Program-made: the position numbers and the translations under genes | The notes under the pieces: generated by a model | What the model was told of the DNA's origin: nothing | Database searches by the model: none | The model's input: only the letters and a program-made list of their open reading frames with translations | Part shown: piece by piece, positions 36,574 to 45,763 of the stretch | Numbering within the stretch: the first letter of the stretch is position 1 | Layout: every line of letters starts with the position of its first letter | Assembly (NCBI GenBank): GCA_015060695.1 | Contig: SUYA01000002.1 | Coordinates: 186,001-250,000, forward strand | Direction: 5' to 3' | DNA from: Mediterranea massiliensis | Lineage (GTDB): Bacteria; Bacteroidota; Bacteroidia; Bacteroidales; Bacteroidaceae | Length of the DNA stretch: 64,000 nucleotides

Positions 36574-36703
36574 CCTTCTTTACATTATTTTATAAGGAAA
36601 GTGAGTCTTTTTCAATAGTTTTTTCATACCTTTACCGCTTGTTGGAGGAATAGGTATATTCTTCAGCATACAAGAGAAGAAAAAAGAAAAAAAAATATAT
36701 ATA

Positions 36704-38425
36704 ATGACTCACAAATGGAACTATTTACCCATTACACCCGAACAGGAAGAAGCAAGCCAACAATTGGCCCAAGAATTAGGGATTAACCCCATATTGGGAA
36801 GATTGTTAGTAGAACGCGGAATAACAACAGCCACCTTAGCTAAAAAGTTTTTCCGTCCCCAACTTCCTGAGTTACACGATCCTTTCTTAATGAAGGATAT
36901 GGATGTAGCCGTAGAGCGCCTTAATCAGGCAATGGGAAGAAAAGAACGCATCTTAGTTTATGGAGACTATGATGTTGATGGAACTACGGCTGTAGCCTTA
37001 GTTTATAAGTTTATCCAACAATTTTATTCGAACATCGATTACTACATTCCTGACCGTTACAATGAAGGATACGGAGTATCGATAAAAGGAGTAGATTATG
37101 CCGCCGAAAATGACGTAAAGTTAGTTATTGTTTTGGATTGCGGCATAAAAGCCGTTGACGAGATCGCTTATGCCAAAGAAAAAGGCATCGACTTCATCAT
37201 CTGCGACCATCATGTACCCGATGAAGAATTACCTCCAGCAGTTGCCATTTTAAATGCCAAACGTGAAGACAATACCTATCCCTACGAGCACTTATCTGGA
37301 TGTGGCGTAGGATTCAAGTTTATGCAAGCATTTGCTATCAGTAATGGCATAGAATTTCATCATTTGATTCCACTGCTTGATTTAGTAGCCGTAAGTATTG
37401 CATCGGACATAGTACCCATTATGGGAGAAAACCGAATATTAGCATTTCACGGTTTGAAACAACTGAATACGAATGCAAGCGTCGGTTTAAAGGCTATTAT
37501 TGATGTGTGCGGATTAACTGATAAAGAAATAACAGTAGGTGACATTGTTTTCAAAATAGGTCCTCGAATAAACGCTTCTGGCCGCATCCAAAATGGCAAA
37601 GAAGCTGTTGACTTATTGACAGAAAAAGACTTTTCTCTTGCATTAGAAAAAGCCGGACAAATCAATCAATACAATGAAACTCGGAAGGACTTAGACAAGA
37701 GTATGACAGAGGAAGCTAACAAGATTGTGGAAGAATTGGAGGGATTGGCAGATAGACGCTCTATCGTGCTATTTAACAAAGATTGGCACAAAGGTGTGAT
37801 TGGCATTGTTGCTTCCCGATTGACAGAAATCTATTATCGGCCAGCCGTTGTATTGACACGAACAGAAAATATGGCCACTGGTTCTGCCCGTTCAGTTTCT
37901 GGTTTTGATGTCTATAAAGCAATAGAATATTGCCGTGATTTATTGGAGAATTTTGGTGGACATACTTATGCTGCCGGACTTTCGATGAAAGTAGAAAATG
38001 TAGAAGCATTTACTAAACGTTTTGAAGAATATGTAGCTAACCATATTCTGCCAGAGCAAACTTGTGCTATTATCGACATCAATGCAGAAATAGATTTCAA
38101 GGACATATCTCCAAAATTTTTCAATGACTTGAAAAGATTCAATCCTTTTGGCCCGGACAATCTCAAGCCAATCTTCTGCACACACAACGTTTATGATTAT
38201 GGAACAAGCAAAGTTGTAGGCAGAGAGCAGGAACATATCAAATTGGAATTGGTGGACAACAAATCAAACAACGTGATGAATGGTATTGCTTTTGGACAAA
38301 GTTCGCATGTACGTTTTATAAAATCAAAGCGTTCGTTCGACATTTGCTACACTATCGAGGAAAACACTCATAAACGCGGTGAAGTACAATTACAGATTGA
38401 GGATATAAAACCGAACGAAAAATAA
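36704..38425 (+). CDS. recJ: Single-stranded-DNA-specific exonuclease RecJ
   Basis: This 573-residue nuclease degrades single-stranded DNA 5' to 3' in recombination and mismatch repair. The metal-binding motifs are RILVYGDYDVDGTTAVAL, VLDCGIKA and ICDHHVPDEELPPA (the DHH motif). DHHA1 contains NFGGHTYAAGLSMK, and an OB-fold tail starts near residue 460 with INAEIDF. Length is typical. It is followed after 64 bp by a RecQ-type helicase gene, an arrangement that fits the RecJ-RecQ partnership at stalled forks. Confidence 0.95.
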   Translation: MTHKWNYLPITPEQEEASQQLAQELGINPILGRLLVERGITTATLAKKFFRPQLPELHDPFLMKDMDVAVERLNQAMGRKERILVYGDYDVDGTTAVALVYKFIQQFYSNIDYYIPDRYNEGYGVSIKGVDYAAENDVKLVIVLDCGIKAVDEIAYAKEKGIDFIICDHHVPDEELPPAVAILNAKREDNTYPYEHLSGCGVGFKFMQAFAISNGIEFHHLIPLLDLVAVSIASDIVPIMGENRILAFHGLKQLNTNASVGLKAIIDVCGLTDKEITVGDIVFKIGPRINASGRIQNGKEAVDLLTEKDFSLALEKAGQINQYNETRKDLDKSMTEEANKIVEELEGLADRRSIVLFNKDWHKGVIGIVASRLTEIYYRPAVVLTRTENMATGSARSVSGFDVYKAIEYCRDLLENFGGHTYAAGLSMKVENVEAFTKRFEEYVANHILPEQTCAIIDINAEIDFKDISPKFFNDLKRFNPFGPDNLKPIFCTHNVYDYGTSKVVGREQEHIKLELVDNKSNNVMNGIAFGQSSHVRFIKSKRSFDICYTIEENTHKRGEVQLQIEDIKPNEK

Positions 38426-38489
38426 TTCGACGATAAGAACGACAATAAGGAGAGACTTCCGTTTTTTCGTTTTTCAAGGCATACCAATT

Positions 38490-40388
38490 ATGTATATAGA
38501 ATTATTAAAGCAGTATTGGGGATATAATACCTTTCGAGGCATTCAGAAAGAAATTATTGAAAGTGTCATTCAAAAGAAAGACACTTTAGGGTTAATGCCT
38601 ACCGGAGGGGGAAAATCCATAACCTTCCAATTGCCAACCATGGCAATGGAAGGCCTTTGCTTAGTCATCACTCCACTTATCGCTTTAATGAAAGACCAAG
38701 TACAAAATCTTAAAAAACGAGGAATCAAAGCATTATCTATTCACTCCGGCATGACACGCCAGGAAATCGTCACAACATTAGAGAATTGCATATTTGGGAA
38801 TTACAAGTTTCTATACATCTCACCCGAACGGATTGACACCGAAATTTTCCAAACGAAATTGCGCAAAATGCGCATTTGCTTAATAACTGTTGATGAAAGT
38901 CATTGCATATCACAATGGGGGTATGATTTTCGACCAGCCTATTTAAAAATTGCAGAAATCCGTAAGCTACTACCAGACGTACCTATATTAGCATTAACAG
39001 CTACGGCAACTCCCGAAGTTGTTAAAGATATTCAGGCTAAATTACACTTTAAAAAAGAGAACGTATTCCGCATGAGCTTTGAGCGTACTAACTTAGCCTA
39101 TATAGTACGGAAGACAGAAAATAAACTGGGAGAATTATTGAACATCCTACGAAATTTGAACGGTAGTTCCATTGTATATGTTCGGAATAGACGCCGTACA
39201 AAAGAAGTAGCCGAGTTTTTGAACAAAGAATCAATCAGAGCTGAATTTTATCACGCAGGACTTGATGATGCCACCAAAGACATCCGTCAACATTTATGGC
39301 AAACTGGAAAAAGCAGAGTTATGGTAGCAACTAATGCATTTGGCATGGGTATTGACAAATCTGACGTACAACTTGTTGTACACATAGATCTCCCCGATTC
39401 AATAGAAGCCTATTTTCAGGAAGCAGGACGTGCCGGAAGAAATGGAGAAAAGGCCTATGCCGTTATTCTTTATTCAAACTCTGATAAGACTACATTACAA
39501 AAACGCATACCAGACACATTTCCTGAGAAAAGCTATATAAAAGATGTATATGAAAAGTTGCAATATTATTATCAAATGGCAATGGGAGATGGGAAAGGAT
39601 GCATTAAAGAATTCAATATTGAAGATTTCTGTCGCAAATTCAAATTTTTCCCAGTGCAGGTAGATAGTGCTTTGAAAATCCTTACACAAGCAGGGTATTT
39701 AGAGTACACTGATGAGCAAAACAATGCATCACGCATACTTTTCACACTCAACCGCGAAGAATTGTATAAGCTACATGAAATGGGAGATGACATGGAATTG
39801 CTTATCCAAACATTATTGCGTTCATACACCGGTTTATTTACAGATTATACCTTTATAAACGAAGAATCGTTAGCCGTTCGCACAGGTTTTTCGCGACAAA
39901 AAGTTTATGAGTTATTAATTCGGTTAAGTAAAATGCGTATTCTTAATTATATCCCCAAGAAAAAAACACCTTATATATTATACGCTCAGGAACGAGTAGA
40001 AAAAAAGAATATACATATTTCTAAAGATATTTACGAGGAACGCAAAGAGCGTTACATCAAACGTATGAATTCTATTTTGGACTATACAACAACAGAAGTT
40101 GCATGCCGAAGCCGTATCCTTCTACATTATTTCGGAGAATACAATGAACACAATTGTGGCTTTTGTGACACTTGTATAGCTCTGCGCAAAGGAGAGAAAA
40201 TGTATTCATCGCTAAATCAAACGGATATCGAAGATAAAATACTTACTTTGGTAGCAAAACAATCTATCACTCCTAATGTTCTAGCTGAGCATATTGCTTG
40301 TGATAAGGAAGAGATTGTTAAAGTACTACACCAGCTTCTAGATATTCAAAAATTAAGAATGAGAGATGGAATAATAACCTTACAATAA
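38490..40388 (+). CDS. recQ: RecQ family ATP-dependent DNA helicase
   Basis: This 632-residue 3' to 5' helicase has Walker A LMPTGGGKSITFQLP near residue 35, the DEAH-variant VDESHCISQWGYDFRPAY, and QEAGRAGRNG in the second RecA domain. The zinc-binding region near residue 545 has CRSRILLHYFGEYN and CGFCDTC. A winged-helix part lies between these. No clear HRDC domain is seen; the C-terminus is a short helical domain (SITPNVLAEHIACDKEEIVKVL). It lies just downstream of recJ and upstream of a TPR gene, all in the same direction. Bacteroidales often encode a second RecQ, so the symbol is a family name here. Confidence 0.92.
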   Translation: MYIELLKQYWGYNTFRGIQKEIIESVIQKKDTLGLMPTGGGKSITFQLPTMAMEGLCLVITPLIALMKDQVQNLKKRGIKALSIHSGMTRQEIVTTLENCIFGNYKFLYISPERIDTEIFQTKLRKMRICLITVDESHCISQWGYDFRPAYLKIAEIRKLLPDVPILALTATATPEVVKDIQAKLHFKKENVFRMSFERTNLAYIVRKTENKLGELLNILRNLNGSSIVYVRNRRRTKEVAEFLNKESIRAEFYHAGLDDATKDIRQHLWQTGKSRVMVATNAFGMGIDKSDVQLVVHIDLPDSIEAYFQEAGRAGRNGEKAYAVILYSNSDKTTLQKRIPDTFPEKSYIKDVYEKLQYYYQMAMGDGKGCIKEFNIEDFCRKFKFFPVQVDSALKILTQAGYLEYTDEQNNASRILFTLNREELYKLHEMGDDMELLIQTLLRSYTGLFTDYTFINEESLAVRTGFSRQKVYELLIRLSKMRILNYIPKKKTPYILYAQERVEKKNIHISKDIYEERKERYIKRMNSILDYTTTEVACRSRILLHYFGEYNEHNCGFCDTCIALRKGEKMYSSLNQTDIEDKILTLVAKQSITPNVLAEHIACDKEEIVKVLHQLLDIQKLRMRDGIITLQ

Positions 40389-40407
40389 ATTATAATTATA
40401 TATAGCC

Positions 40408-41367
40408 ATGGGATTTTTATCATCTATATTTGGACATAACCGTAAGGAAAATGCTCACGAAGATAAACAAAACGTTCAAAAGAAATTTGAAATTTTCAAA
40501 TACGACGGTATGAGAGCACAACGTATGGGTCGTATGGATTATGCAATCCAATGCTTCTGTGAAGCACTAAAAATAGAAGAAGATTTTGAAACAATGACTT
40601 ACTTGTCTCAAACCTACATACAGACAGGGAAGTTAAAGAGAGCTCACCAACTGCTTCATCAAATGAAAGAAAAAGAACCAACTCACATTCCTACCCTCTT
40701 AACATTGGGACACATCTGTTACCTGCTCGAAGAATATAAAGAGATGGCCGAAGTTGCCCAAAAAGCTATCGCCATAGAAGAAGGTAATGCAATGGCCCAC
40801 TATTTATTAGGGAAAGCTACTGACGGACTTGGAGATAGCATTATGAGTATAGCCCATCTGACCAAGTCTATCATTCTGAAAGAGGATTTCATAGAAGCAC
40901 GATTGATGCGAGCCGAAGCTTTACTTAAATTAAACCAGCCTACAGAGGCTATGGAAGACATTAATGCCATTTTGAGTTATAACCCCGATGACGAAAACGC
41001 CTTATTACTAAAAGGAAAAATATCAGAAGTTGCTGGTAAAGAAGAAAAGGCTGAACAGATATACAAACATATCACAGAGTTAAACCCTTTCAATGAACAA
41101 GCTTTTCTCTACTTGGGAAATTTATTTATCATACAAGGAAAATATTCTGAAGCTATCACATTATTCGACGAAGCCATTGAATTTAATCCAAATTCATCGA
41201 ATGCTTTCCATGAACGTGGCCGTGCAAAGCTATTGAACGGAGATAAAGTAGGCTCATTCGAAGATATGAAAAAAGCAGTAGAATTAGCCCCACAGGAAAT
41301 GGAAAATTTGAACGGGCAATTCAACAATCAAACCTTAGGCAATCAATCCAATGTATTAGGACTATGA
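40408..41367 (+). CDS. Tetratricopeptide repeat protein
   Basis: This 319-residue protein has about six TPR units from residue 30 on (RAQRMGRMDYAIQCFCEALK, then AEQIYKHITELNPFNEQAFL and ITLFDEAIEFNPNSSNAFHE). There is no signal peptide, so it is cytoplasmic or membrane-associated through other proteins. TPR arrays bind protein partners; nothing in the sequence names the partner. It follows the helicase gene by 19 bp, and its stop overlaps the ATG of the EEP hydrolase gene (ATGA), which indicates translational coupling. Confidence 0.88.
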   Translation: MGFLSSIFGHNRKENAHEDKQNVQKKFEIFKYDGMRAQRMGRMDYAIQCFCEALKIEEDFETMTYLSQTYIQTGKLKRAHQLLHQMKEKEPTHIPTLLTLGHICYLLEEYKEMAEVAQKAIAIEEGNAMAHYLLGKATDGLGDSIMSIAHLTKSIILKEDFIEARLMRAEALLKLNQPTEAMEDINAILSYNPDDENALLLKGKISEVAGKEEKAEQIYKHITELNPFNEQAFLYLGNLFIIQGKYSEAITLFDEAIEFNPNSSNAFHERGRAKLLNGDKVGSFEDMKKAVELAPQEMENLNGQFNNQTLGNQSNVLGL

Positions 41368-42107
41368 CAACAAAAATACTTTTTCCCCTATGTTTGTTAG
41401 CCATATTGGTATGCAGTTGTCAACCTCGCCAACTGAATATACTAACTTACAACGTACACCATTGCGTTGGATTAGACAAAAAACAAAATTATGAGCGAAT
41501 AGCTAAAATCATTAATCACGCCTCACCCGATGTGGTTGCCCTCCAAGAACTAGATAGTCTAACCCAACGAAGTAACGGAGCCTGCGACATTGATAGCTTA
41601 CAACGCTTGACCAACATGCATGCAATTTATGCTGCCGCTATACCTTATCAAGGAGGAAGTTATGGTATTGGTATCTTATCTAAAGAAAAGGCTATAGGCT
41701 ATCAAATCATACCAATGCCCGGCCGTGAAGAAAAAAGAACCATGATTGTTGCTGAATACAAGAATTATGTTTTCTGTTGTACACACCAATCACTCACCGC
41801 AGAAGATCAATCCCTTTCTGTCCGTCATATACTTGAAGCCCTCAAAGGAATAGAAAAGCCTATTTTCTTAGCTGGTGACATGAATTCACACCCAATCGAT
41901 ACGCCACAAGAACTTCTCCGAAATAGCTTTATCACATTAAGCGACACAGCAAATCATACATTTCCAGCTAATCAACCCAACAGATGTATAGATTATATTT
42001 ATGCTTATAGTCGAAACGGATATTACTTCAAAGTTAGAAAAAAAGAGGTTATTGCTGATACGATAGCCTCCGACCATAGACCGGTACAAGTAATCGTTGA
42101 GTTTTAA
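41364..42107 (+). CDS. Endonuclease/exonuclease/phosphatase family lipoprotein
   Basis: This 247-residue protein has a lipoprotein signal (LLAILVCSC, Cys18), and the EEP fold motifs follow: LNILTYNVHHCVG, DVVALQELDSL with the metal-binding Glu, AGDMNSHP, and the C-terminal IASDHRPVQVIVEF with the catalytic Asp-His pair. The family includes metal-dependent nucleases, phosphodiesterases and phosphatases. Export and lipidation point to a periplasmic or surface substrate, such as a sugar phosphate or phospholipid. The start overlaps the TPR stop by 4 bp. Confidence 0.88.
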   Translation: MTTKILFPLCLLAILVCSCQPRQLNILTYNVHHCVGLDKKQNYERIAKIINHASPDVVALQELDSLTQRSNGACDIDSLQRLTNMHAIYAAAIPYQGGSYGIGILSKEKAIGYQIIPMPGREEKRTMIVAEYKNYVFCCTHQSLTAEDQSLSVRHILEALKGIEKPIFLAGDMNSHPIDTPQELLRNSFITLSDTANHTFPANQPNRCIDYIYAYSRNGYYFKVRKKEVIADTIASDHRPVQVIVEF

Positions 42108-42154
42108 TATTATTGAATGGAACAAAATAGAATACAAAATTTTATTATTTTTTA

Positions 42155-42187
42155 TTTGAAGGAAACAATTATTTTTCACTACATTTG
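42155..42187 (+). promoter_or_regulatory. Promoter of the GH31 gene
   Basis: TTTG (42155-42158), a 21-bp spacer and TACATTTG (42180-42187) match the Bacteroidetes consensus, 28 bp upstream of the ATG at 42216. Confidence 0.7.
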
Positions 42188-42215
42188 TGAATAAATATTT
42201 TAAATACAGAAAACT

Positions 42216-44651
42216 ATGAAGAACCTTGTCCTAATTTTATGCACAATGTCCCTATCCCTACTTTCTGCCTCGGCACAGCAAGTAGAAATTACCCAACAAG
42301 GAGCAAGAATTAAAGCCCAAGAGACCTCTTTTACAACAGAAGTAACATTCTATACTCCCGAAATAGTCAGAGTTACCAAAATACCTAATAACAGCACATA
42401 TATAGCAGAGAAGGGGTTATCTGTAATCATTGAACCGGAAGTAAAAATCCATATAAAATCTTCACAAAACAGTCATTCACTGATACTAAAAAGTAACTCT
42501 TTACAAATAAGTATCAATAAACTAAATGGAAATATCTGTTTTTCAGATTTACAAGGAAAGACACTCCTAAAAGAAAAAGATGCCACCTTTACTCCCCGCA
42601 AATCGGGTAGCGACAAAGATGCCTATATAGTTAAACAGGCATATCTGCTTGATAAAGAAGAAGCCATCTATGGTTTAGGAATCATGCAAACAGGAAAATT
42701 GAATCTACGCGGAGAGAAAATAAAAATGCTACAATCAAATCTAGAAGATTATGCACATGTAATGCAATCCATCAAAGGATATGGCCTTTTTTGGGATAAC
42801 TACTCTCCGACAGACTTTACAGATACAGAAAACGAAACATCTTTCACCTCGGAAGTTGGTGATTGCATCAATTACTATTTCTTATGGGGGAAAAACGCTG
42901 ACGGTGTAATTGCTGAACTACGCCAACTTACCGGAGATGTCCCCATGATGCCTTTATGGAGTTATGGTTTCTGGCAATCTCGTGAACGATACAAATCACA
43001 AGAAGAAACCGTAGGAGTTGTTCGCAAACACAGAGAATTAGGAGTACCATTAGATGGTATTATTCAAGATTGGCAATATTGGGGAAGCAATTATTTATGG
43101 AATTCTATGGAATTCTTGAACGATGAATTTCCAAATCCCCAAAGGATGATAAAAGAAATTAAAGATTTAAATGCCCACACAATGATTTCTATTTGGTCAT
43201 CATTTGGTCCTGAAACCAAACCCTATCGTGAATTAAATGCCAAAGGGCACCTTTTGGAAGATGTAGAAACCTGGCCACGAAGTGGAGTAGGTTTTTGGCC
43301 ACCTCGTATGGATTATCCTTCCGGTGTAAGAATATACGATGCTTATAGCAGTGAAGCACGGGATATCTATTGGAAATATTTAAAGAATCTCTACGACATG
43401 GGAATAGACACTTGGTGGATGGATTCAACCGACCCCGACCATCATGAAATAAAAGATAAAGATTATGAAAGTGCAACAGCATTAGGTTCATGGCGTAGTG
43501 TACGTAATGCATATCCGCTGATGGCTGTAAGTGGTGTTTACGATCACATTAGACAACAGCCCAATGCCAAACGCGTATTCATTTTAACCCGCTCTTATTT
43601 TGCTGGTCAACAACGATATGCATCAAATGTCTGGTCAGGAGACATCGGTTCTTCATGGGAGGACTTTCGAAAACAAATCCCAGCCGGATTAAATTACACC
43701 CTTACAGGTGCTCCGCATTTCAATACTGATATCGGTGGATTCTTTGCTAATCGATACAATAAACATAGCAACGATGGTTCAGCTACTCAAAATCCACGTT
43801 ATCAAGAATTATATGTACGTTGGCTACAATATGGTATATATAGTCCCATGATGCGTTCCCACGGCACTGAAATAAAACGTGAAATCTATTATTTCGGGAA
43901 ACCCGGTGAAACCATTTATGATGCTATTCATAGTGGTATCAAACAACGCTATGCCCTTATCCCCTACATTTACTCAACCTCTTGGGACGTAAGCAAAAAT
44001 CGTAAAAGTTTTTTGCGTGCACTATTTATGGATTTCCCCAATGACAAGCAAACTTGGGATTGCAAAGATCAATTCCTCTTCGGAAAAAGTTTATTAATAG
44101 CCCCAATACTCCATCCACAATACACTGATGAAAAGTCAACGTATAGTGAGGATAAAGTCGATTTTACACTTCCAAAAACCGAGCAAGTATATCTACCGAA
44201 AGGAACGAAATGGTATGATATATGGAAAAACACCTGCCATGAAGGAGGACAAATCCTCTCTATCCAAACCTTTATTGACAAAGCCCCGGTTTACGTGCGC
44301 CAAGGTAGCATATTACCTGTAGGTCCAGATGTCCAATGGGTAACACAAAAAACTTGGAATAATTTAGAAATTCGAATTTATCCAGGTGCAGATGCAACAT
44401 TTACACTCTATGAAGATGATGGTGAAAGTTACGATTATGAGGAAGGTAAGTACAGCACAATCAAATTCCAATGGAATGATAAAGCAAAACGACTGACTAT
44501 CCATACCCGTGTAGGTGAATTTGAAGGAATGATTAACCAACGTATATTCAAAATCGTTATCGTAGATGAAAACACTCCTGCCTTTGGCGTTCCTGCAACA
44601 AATGTTAAAGAAATAACATATACAGGCAAAAAAATCAACCTAAAATGGTAA
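42216..44651 (+). CDS. GH31 family alpha-glycosidase, exported
   Basis: This 811-residue protein has a signal peptide ending in SASAQ, a GH31 N-terminal beta domain (about 25-235, with EAIYGLGIMQTGKLNLRG), and a catalytic barrel (PLDGIIQDWQYWG). DTWWMDSTDPDHHE contains the presumed nucleophile Asp and VWSGDIGSSWEDF the presumed acid/base Asp. A DUF5110-like beta domain closes the protein (ATFTLYEDDGESYDYEEGKY). GH31 enzymes act on alpha-glucosides, alpha-xylosides or alpha-galactosides; the QDWQYWG form is common in alpha-xylosidase-like members. It has its own promoter and no adjacent SusCD, so it may serve a general periplasmic role. Confidence 0.92.
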   Translation: MKNLVLILCTMSLSLLSASAQQVEITQQGARIKAQETSFTTEVTFYTPEIVRVTKIPNNSTYIAEKGLSVIIEPEVKIHIKSSQNSHSLILKSNSLQISINKLNGNICFSDLQGKTLLKEKDATFTPRKSGSDKDAYIVKQAYLLDKEEAIYGLGIMQTGKLNLRGEKIKMLQSNLEDYAHVMQSIKGYGLFWDNYSPTDFTDTENETSFTSEVGDCINYYFLWGKNADGVIAELRQLTGDVPMMPLWSYGFWQSRERYKSQEETVGVVRKHRELGVPLDGIIQDWQYWGSNYLWNSMEFLNDEFPNPQRMIKEIKDLNAHTMISIWSSFGPETKPYRELNAKGHLLEDVETWPRSGVGFWPPRMDYPSGVRIYDAYSSEARDIYWKYLKNLYDMGIDTWWMDSTDPDHHEIKDKDYESATALGSWRSVRNAYPLMAVSGVYDHIRQQPNAKRVFILTRSYFAGQQRYASNVWSGDIGSSWEDFRKQIPAGLNYTLTGAPHFNTDIGGFFANRYNKHSNDGSATQNPRYQELYVRWLQYGIYSPMMRSHGTEIKREIYYFGKPGETIYDAIHSGIKQRYALIPYIYSTSWDVSKNRKSFLRALFMDFPNDKQTWDCKDQFLFGKSLLIAPILHPQYTDEKSTYSEDKVDFTLPKTEQVYLPKGTKWYDIWKNTCHEGGQILSIQTFIDKAPVYVRQGSILPVGPDVQWVTQKTWNNLEIRIYPGADATFTLYEDDGESYDYEEGKYSTIKFQWNDKAKRLTIHTRVGEFEGMINQRIFKIVIVDENTPAFGVPATNVKEITYTGKKINLKW

Positions 44652-44677
44652 TTTCATAAAAAAAAGACATAATTTCA

Positions 44678-44707
44678 TTTGCATATAAAAGAAAAGTGTT
44701 ACATTTG
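44678..44707 (+). promoter_or_regulatory. Promoter of the aromatic amino acid operon
   Basis: TTTG (44678-44681), an 18-bp spacer and TACATTTG (44700-44707) match the Bacteroidetes promoter. Transcription would start near 44711, about 26 nt before the leader-peptide ATG, so the transcript includes the whole attenuator. Confidence 0.7.
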
Positions 44708-44736
44708 CGCAGAATTTAAAAAAACAAAACGATAGT

Positions 44737-44823
44737 ATGAATTTGTCCACTTATGCATATTATTTTTTCTTTTACTTTTACTTTAGCCACAAAGTAAAGC
44801 GGGAAATTGTATGTGTAAATTGA
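44737..44823 (+). CDS. Tyr/Phe-rich leader peptide of the aromatic operon
   Basis: A 28-codon reading frame runs from ATG at 44737 to TGA at 44821-44823. Residues 6-16 are YAYYFFFYFYF: five Tyr and five Phe among eleven residues. It begins about 26 nt after the predicted transcription start. The last aromatic codons (44776-44784) lie in arm 1 of a hairpin whose other arm also pairs with the terminator. A ribosome stalled there for lack of charged tRNA-Phe or tRNA-Tyr would block arm 1 and favour read-through. The peptide itself probably has no function. The frame was read directly from the sequence; the role is inferred from position and from classical pheA/trp attenuators. Confidence 0.9.
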   Translation: MNLSTYAYYFFFYFYFSHKVKREIVCVN

Positions 44824-44875
44824 TAGATGACATTAAGATTTGAAAAATAAAAAACAGAATATAAATCCCGCTTTA
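44776..44875 (+). promoter_or_regulatory. Attenuator arms 1, 2 and 3 (anti-terminator)
   Basis: Arm 1 (44777-44784) pairs with 44791-44798 over 8 bp with a 6-nt loop, extended by one G-U pair (44776 with 44799). Arm 2 (44795-44804, TAAAGCGGGA) is perfectly complementary to arm 3 (44866-44875, TCCCGCTTTA) over 10 bp. Because 1:2 and 2:3 share bases, they exclude each other, and 2:3 excludes the 3:4 terminator. This is the arrangement of amino-acid-responsive attenuators. Confidence 0.85.
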
Positions 44876-44900
44876 TTATGAAAGTGGGATTTTTTCTTTT
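44863..44900 (+). terminator. Attenuator terminator before pheA
   Basis: A 12-bp stem with one G-U pair (44863-44874 with 44881-44892) and a 6-nt loop is followed by a T-rich run through 44900. It ends 12 bp before the pheA start, too close for a terminator of the GH31 transcript and in the right place for an attenuator. Confidence 0.9.
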
Positions 44901-44911
44901 AAAAAAGAGCG

Positions 44912-45763
44912 ATGAAAAAAATAGCCATTCAAGGAACGTTAGGTTCATTTCACGACATTGCAGCCCATCAATATTACGAGGGCGAAGAAATAGAACTAAT
45001 ATGCTGCTCTACTTTCGAAGAAGTTTTTGAAGCAGCACAACACGATAGTCAAATTATAGCCTTAGCCGCTATAGAAAATACTATTGCTGGTAGTTTATTA
45101 CATAACTATGAATTATTAAAGCAGAGTAATTTACAAATTATAGGCGAACACAAACTACGCATTTCGCATTGTATATGTTGCCTCCCTGAAGAAAGTTGGG
45201 AGAACATCACAGAAGTAAATTCGCACCCCATCGCATTAATGCAATGCCGCGATTTTTTGAATCGCCACCCACAAATAAAAGTGGTAGAAACCGAAGACAC
45301 TGCCCTCAGTGCCGAAAATATTAAGAAAAAACAATTAAAAGGCCATGCTGCTATTTGTTCAACTTCTGCCGCTCAGATGTATGGAATGAAAATATTAGAA
45401 GAAGGCATTGAAACTAATAAGCACAATTATACACGCTTTTTAGTGTTAGCTGACCCTTGGCAAGTTGACGAACATATTCGATATAAAAACACCCAACTCA
45501 ACAAAGCCAGTATGGTATTCACATTGCCTCACGTAGAAGGAAGCTTATCACAGGTATTGTCCATTTTATCGTTTTATCGCATCAACCTGAGCAAAATTCA
45601 ATCACTACCTATTATCGGACGTGAATGGGAATATCAGTTTTACGTTGATGTAGTTTATGACAACATTTTAAGATACAAACAATCCATTACAGCAATAACT
45701 CCACTTACCAAAGAACTTAAAATTTTAGGAGAATATGAAGATGGCAAATCAACTTATCAATAA
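44912..45763 (+). CDS. pheA: Prephenate dehydratase
   Basis: This 283-residue enzyme converts prephenate to phenylpyruvate, the committed step to phenylalanine. The PDT domain shows KIAIQGTLGSFHDIAAHQYY, AAIENTIAGSLLHNY and the catalytic Thr-Arg-Phe in HNYTRFLVL near residue 170. A C-terminal ACT domain (MVFTLPHVEGSLSQVLSILS, then KIQSLPI) should bind phenylalanine for feedback inhibition, although the common ESRP motif is changed to QSLP. There is no chorismate mutase domain; that activity is fused to DAHP synthase two genes downstream. It overlaps the aminotransferase gene by about 23 bp and is preceded by the attenuator. Confidence 0.94.
   Translation: MKKIAIQGTLGSFHDIAAHQYYEGEEIELICCSTFEEVFEAAQHDSQIIALAAIENTIAGSLLHNYELLKQSNLQIIGEHKLRISHCICCLPEESWENITEVNSHPIALMQCRDFLNRHPQIKVVETEDTALSAENIKKKQLKGHAAICSTSAAQMYGMKILEEGIETNKHNYTRFLVLADPWQVDEHIRYKNTQLNKASMVFTLPHVEGSLSQVLSILSFYRINLSKIQSLPIIGREWEYQFYVDVVYDNILRYKQSITAITPLTKELKILGEYEDGKSTYQ

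Noticed and set aside
44652..44911. GH31 terminator only
   Set aside because: The hairpin at 44863-44892 is more than 200 bp past the GH31 stop, is preceded by a separate promoter and leader frame, and its arms pair with the leader, so it is an attenuator.
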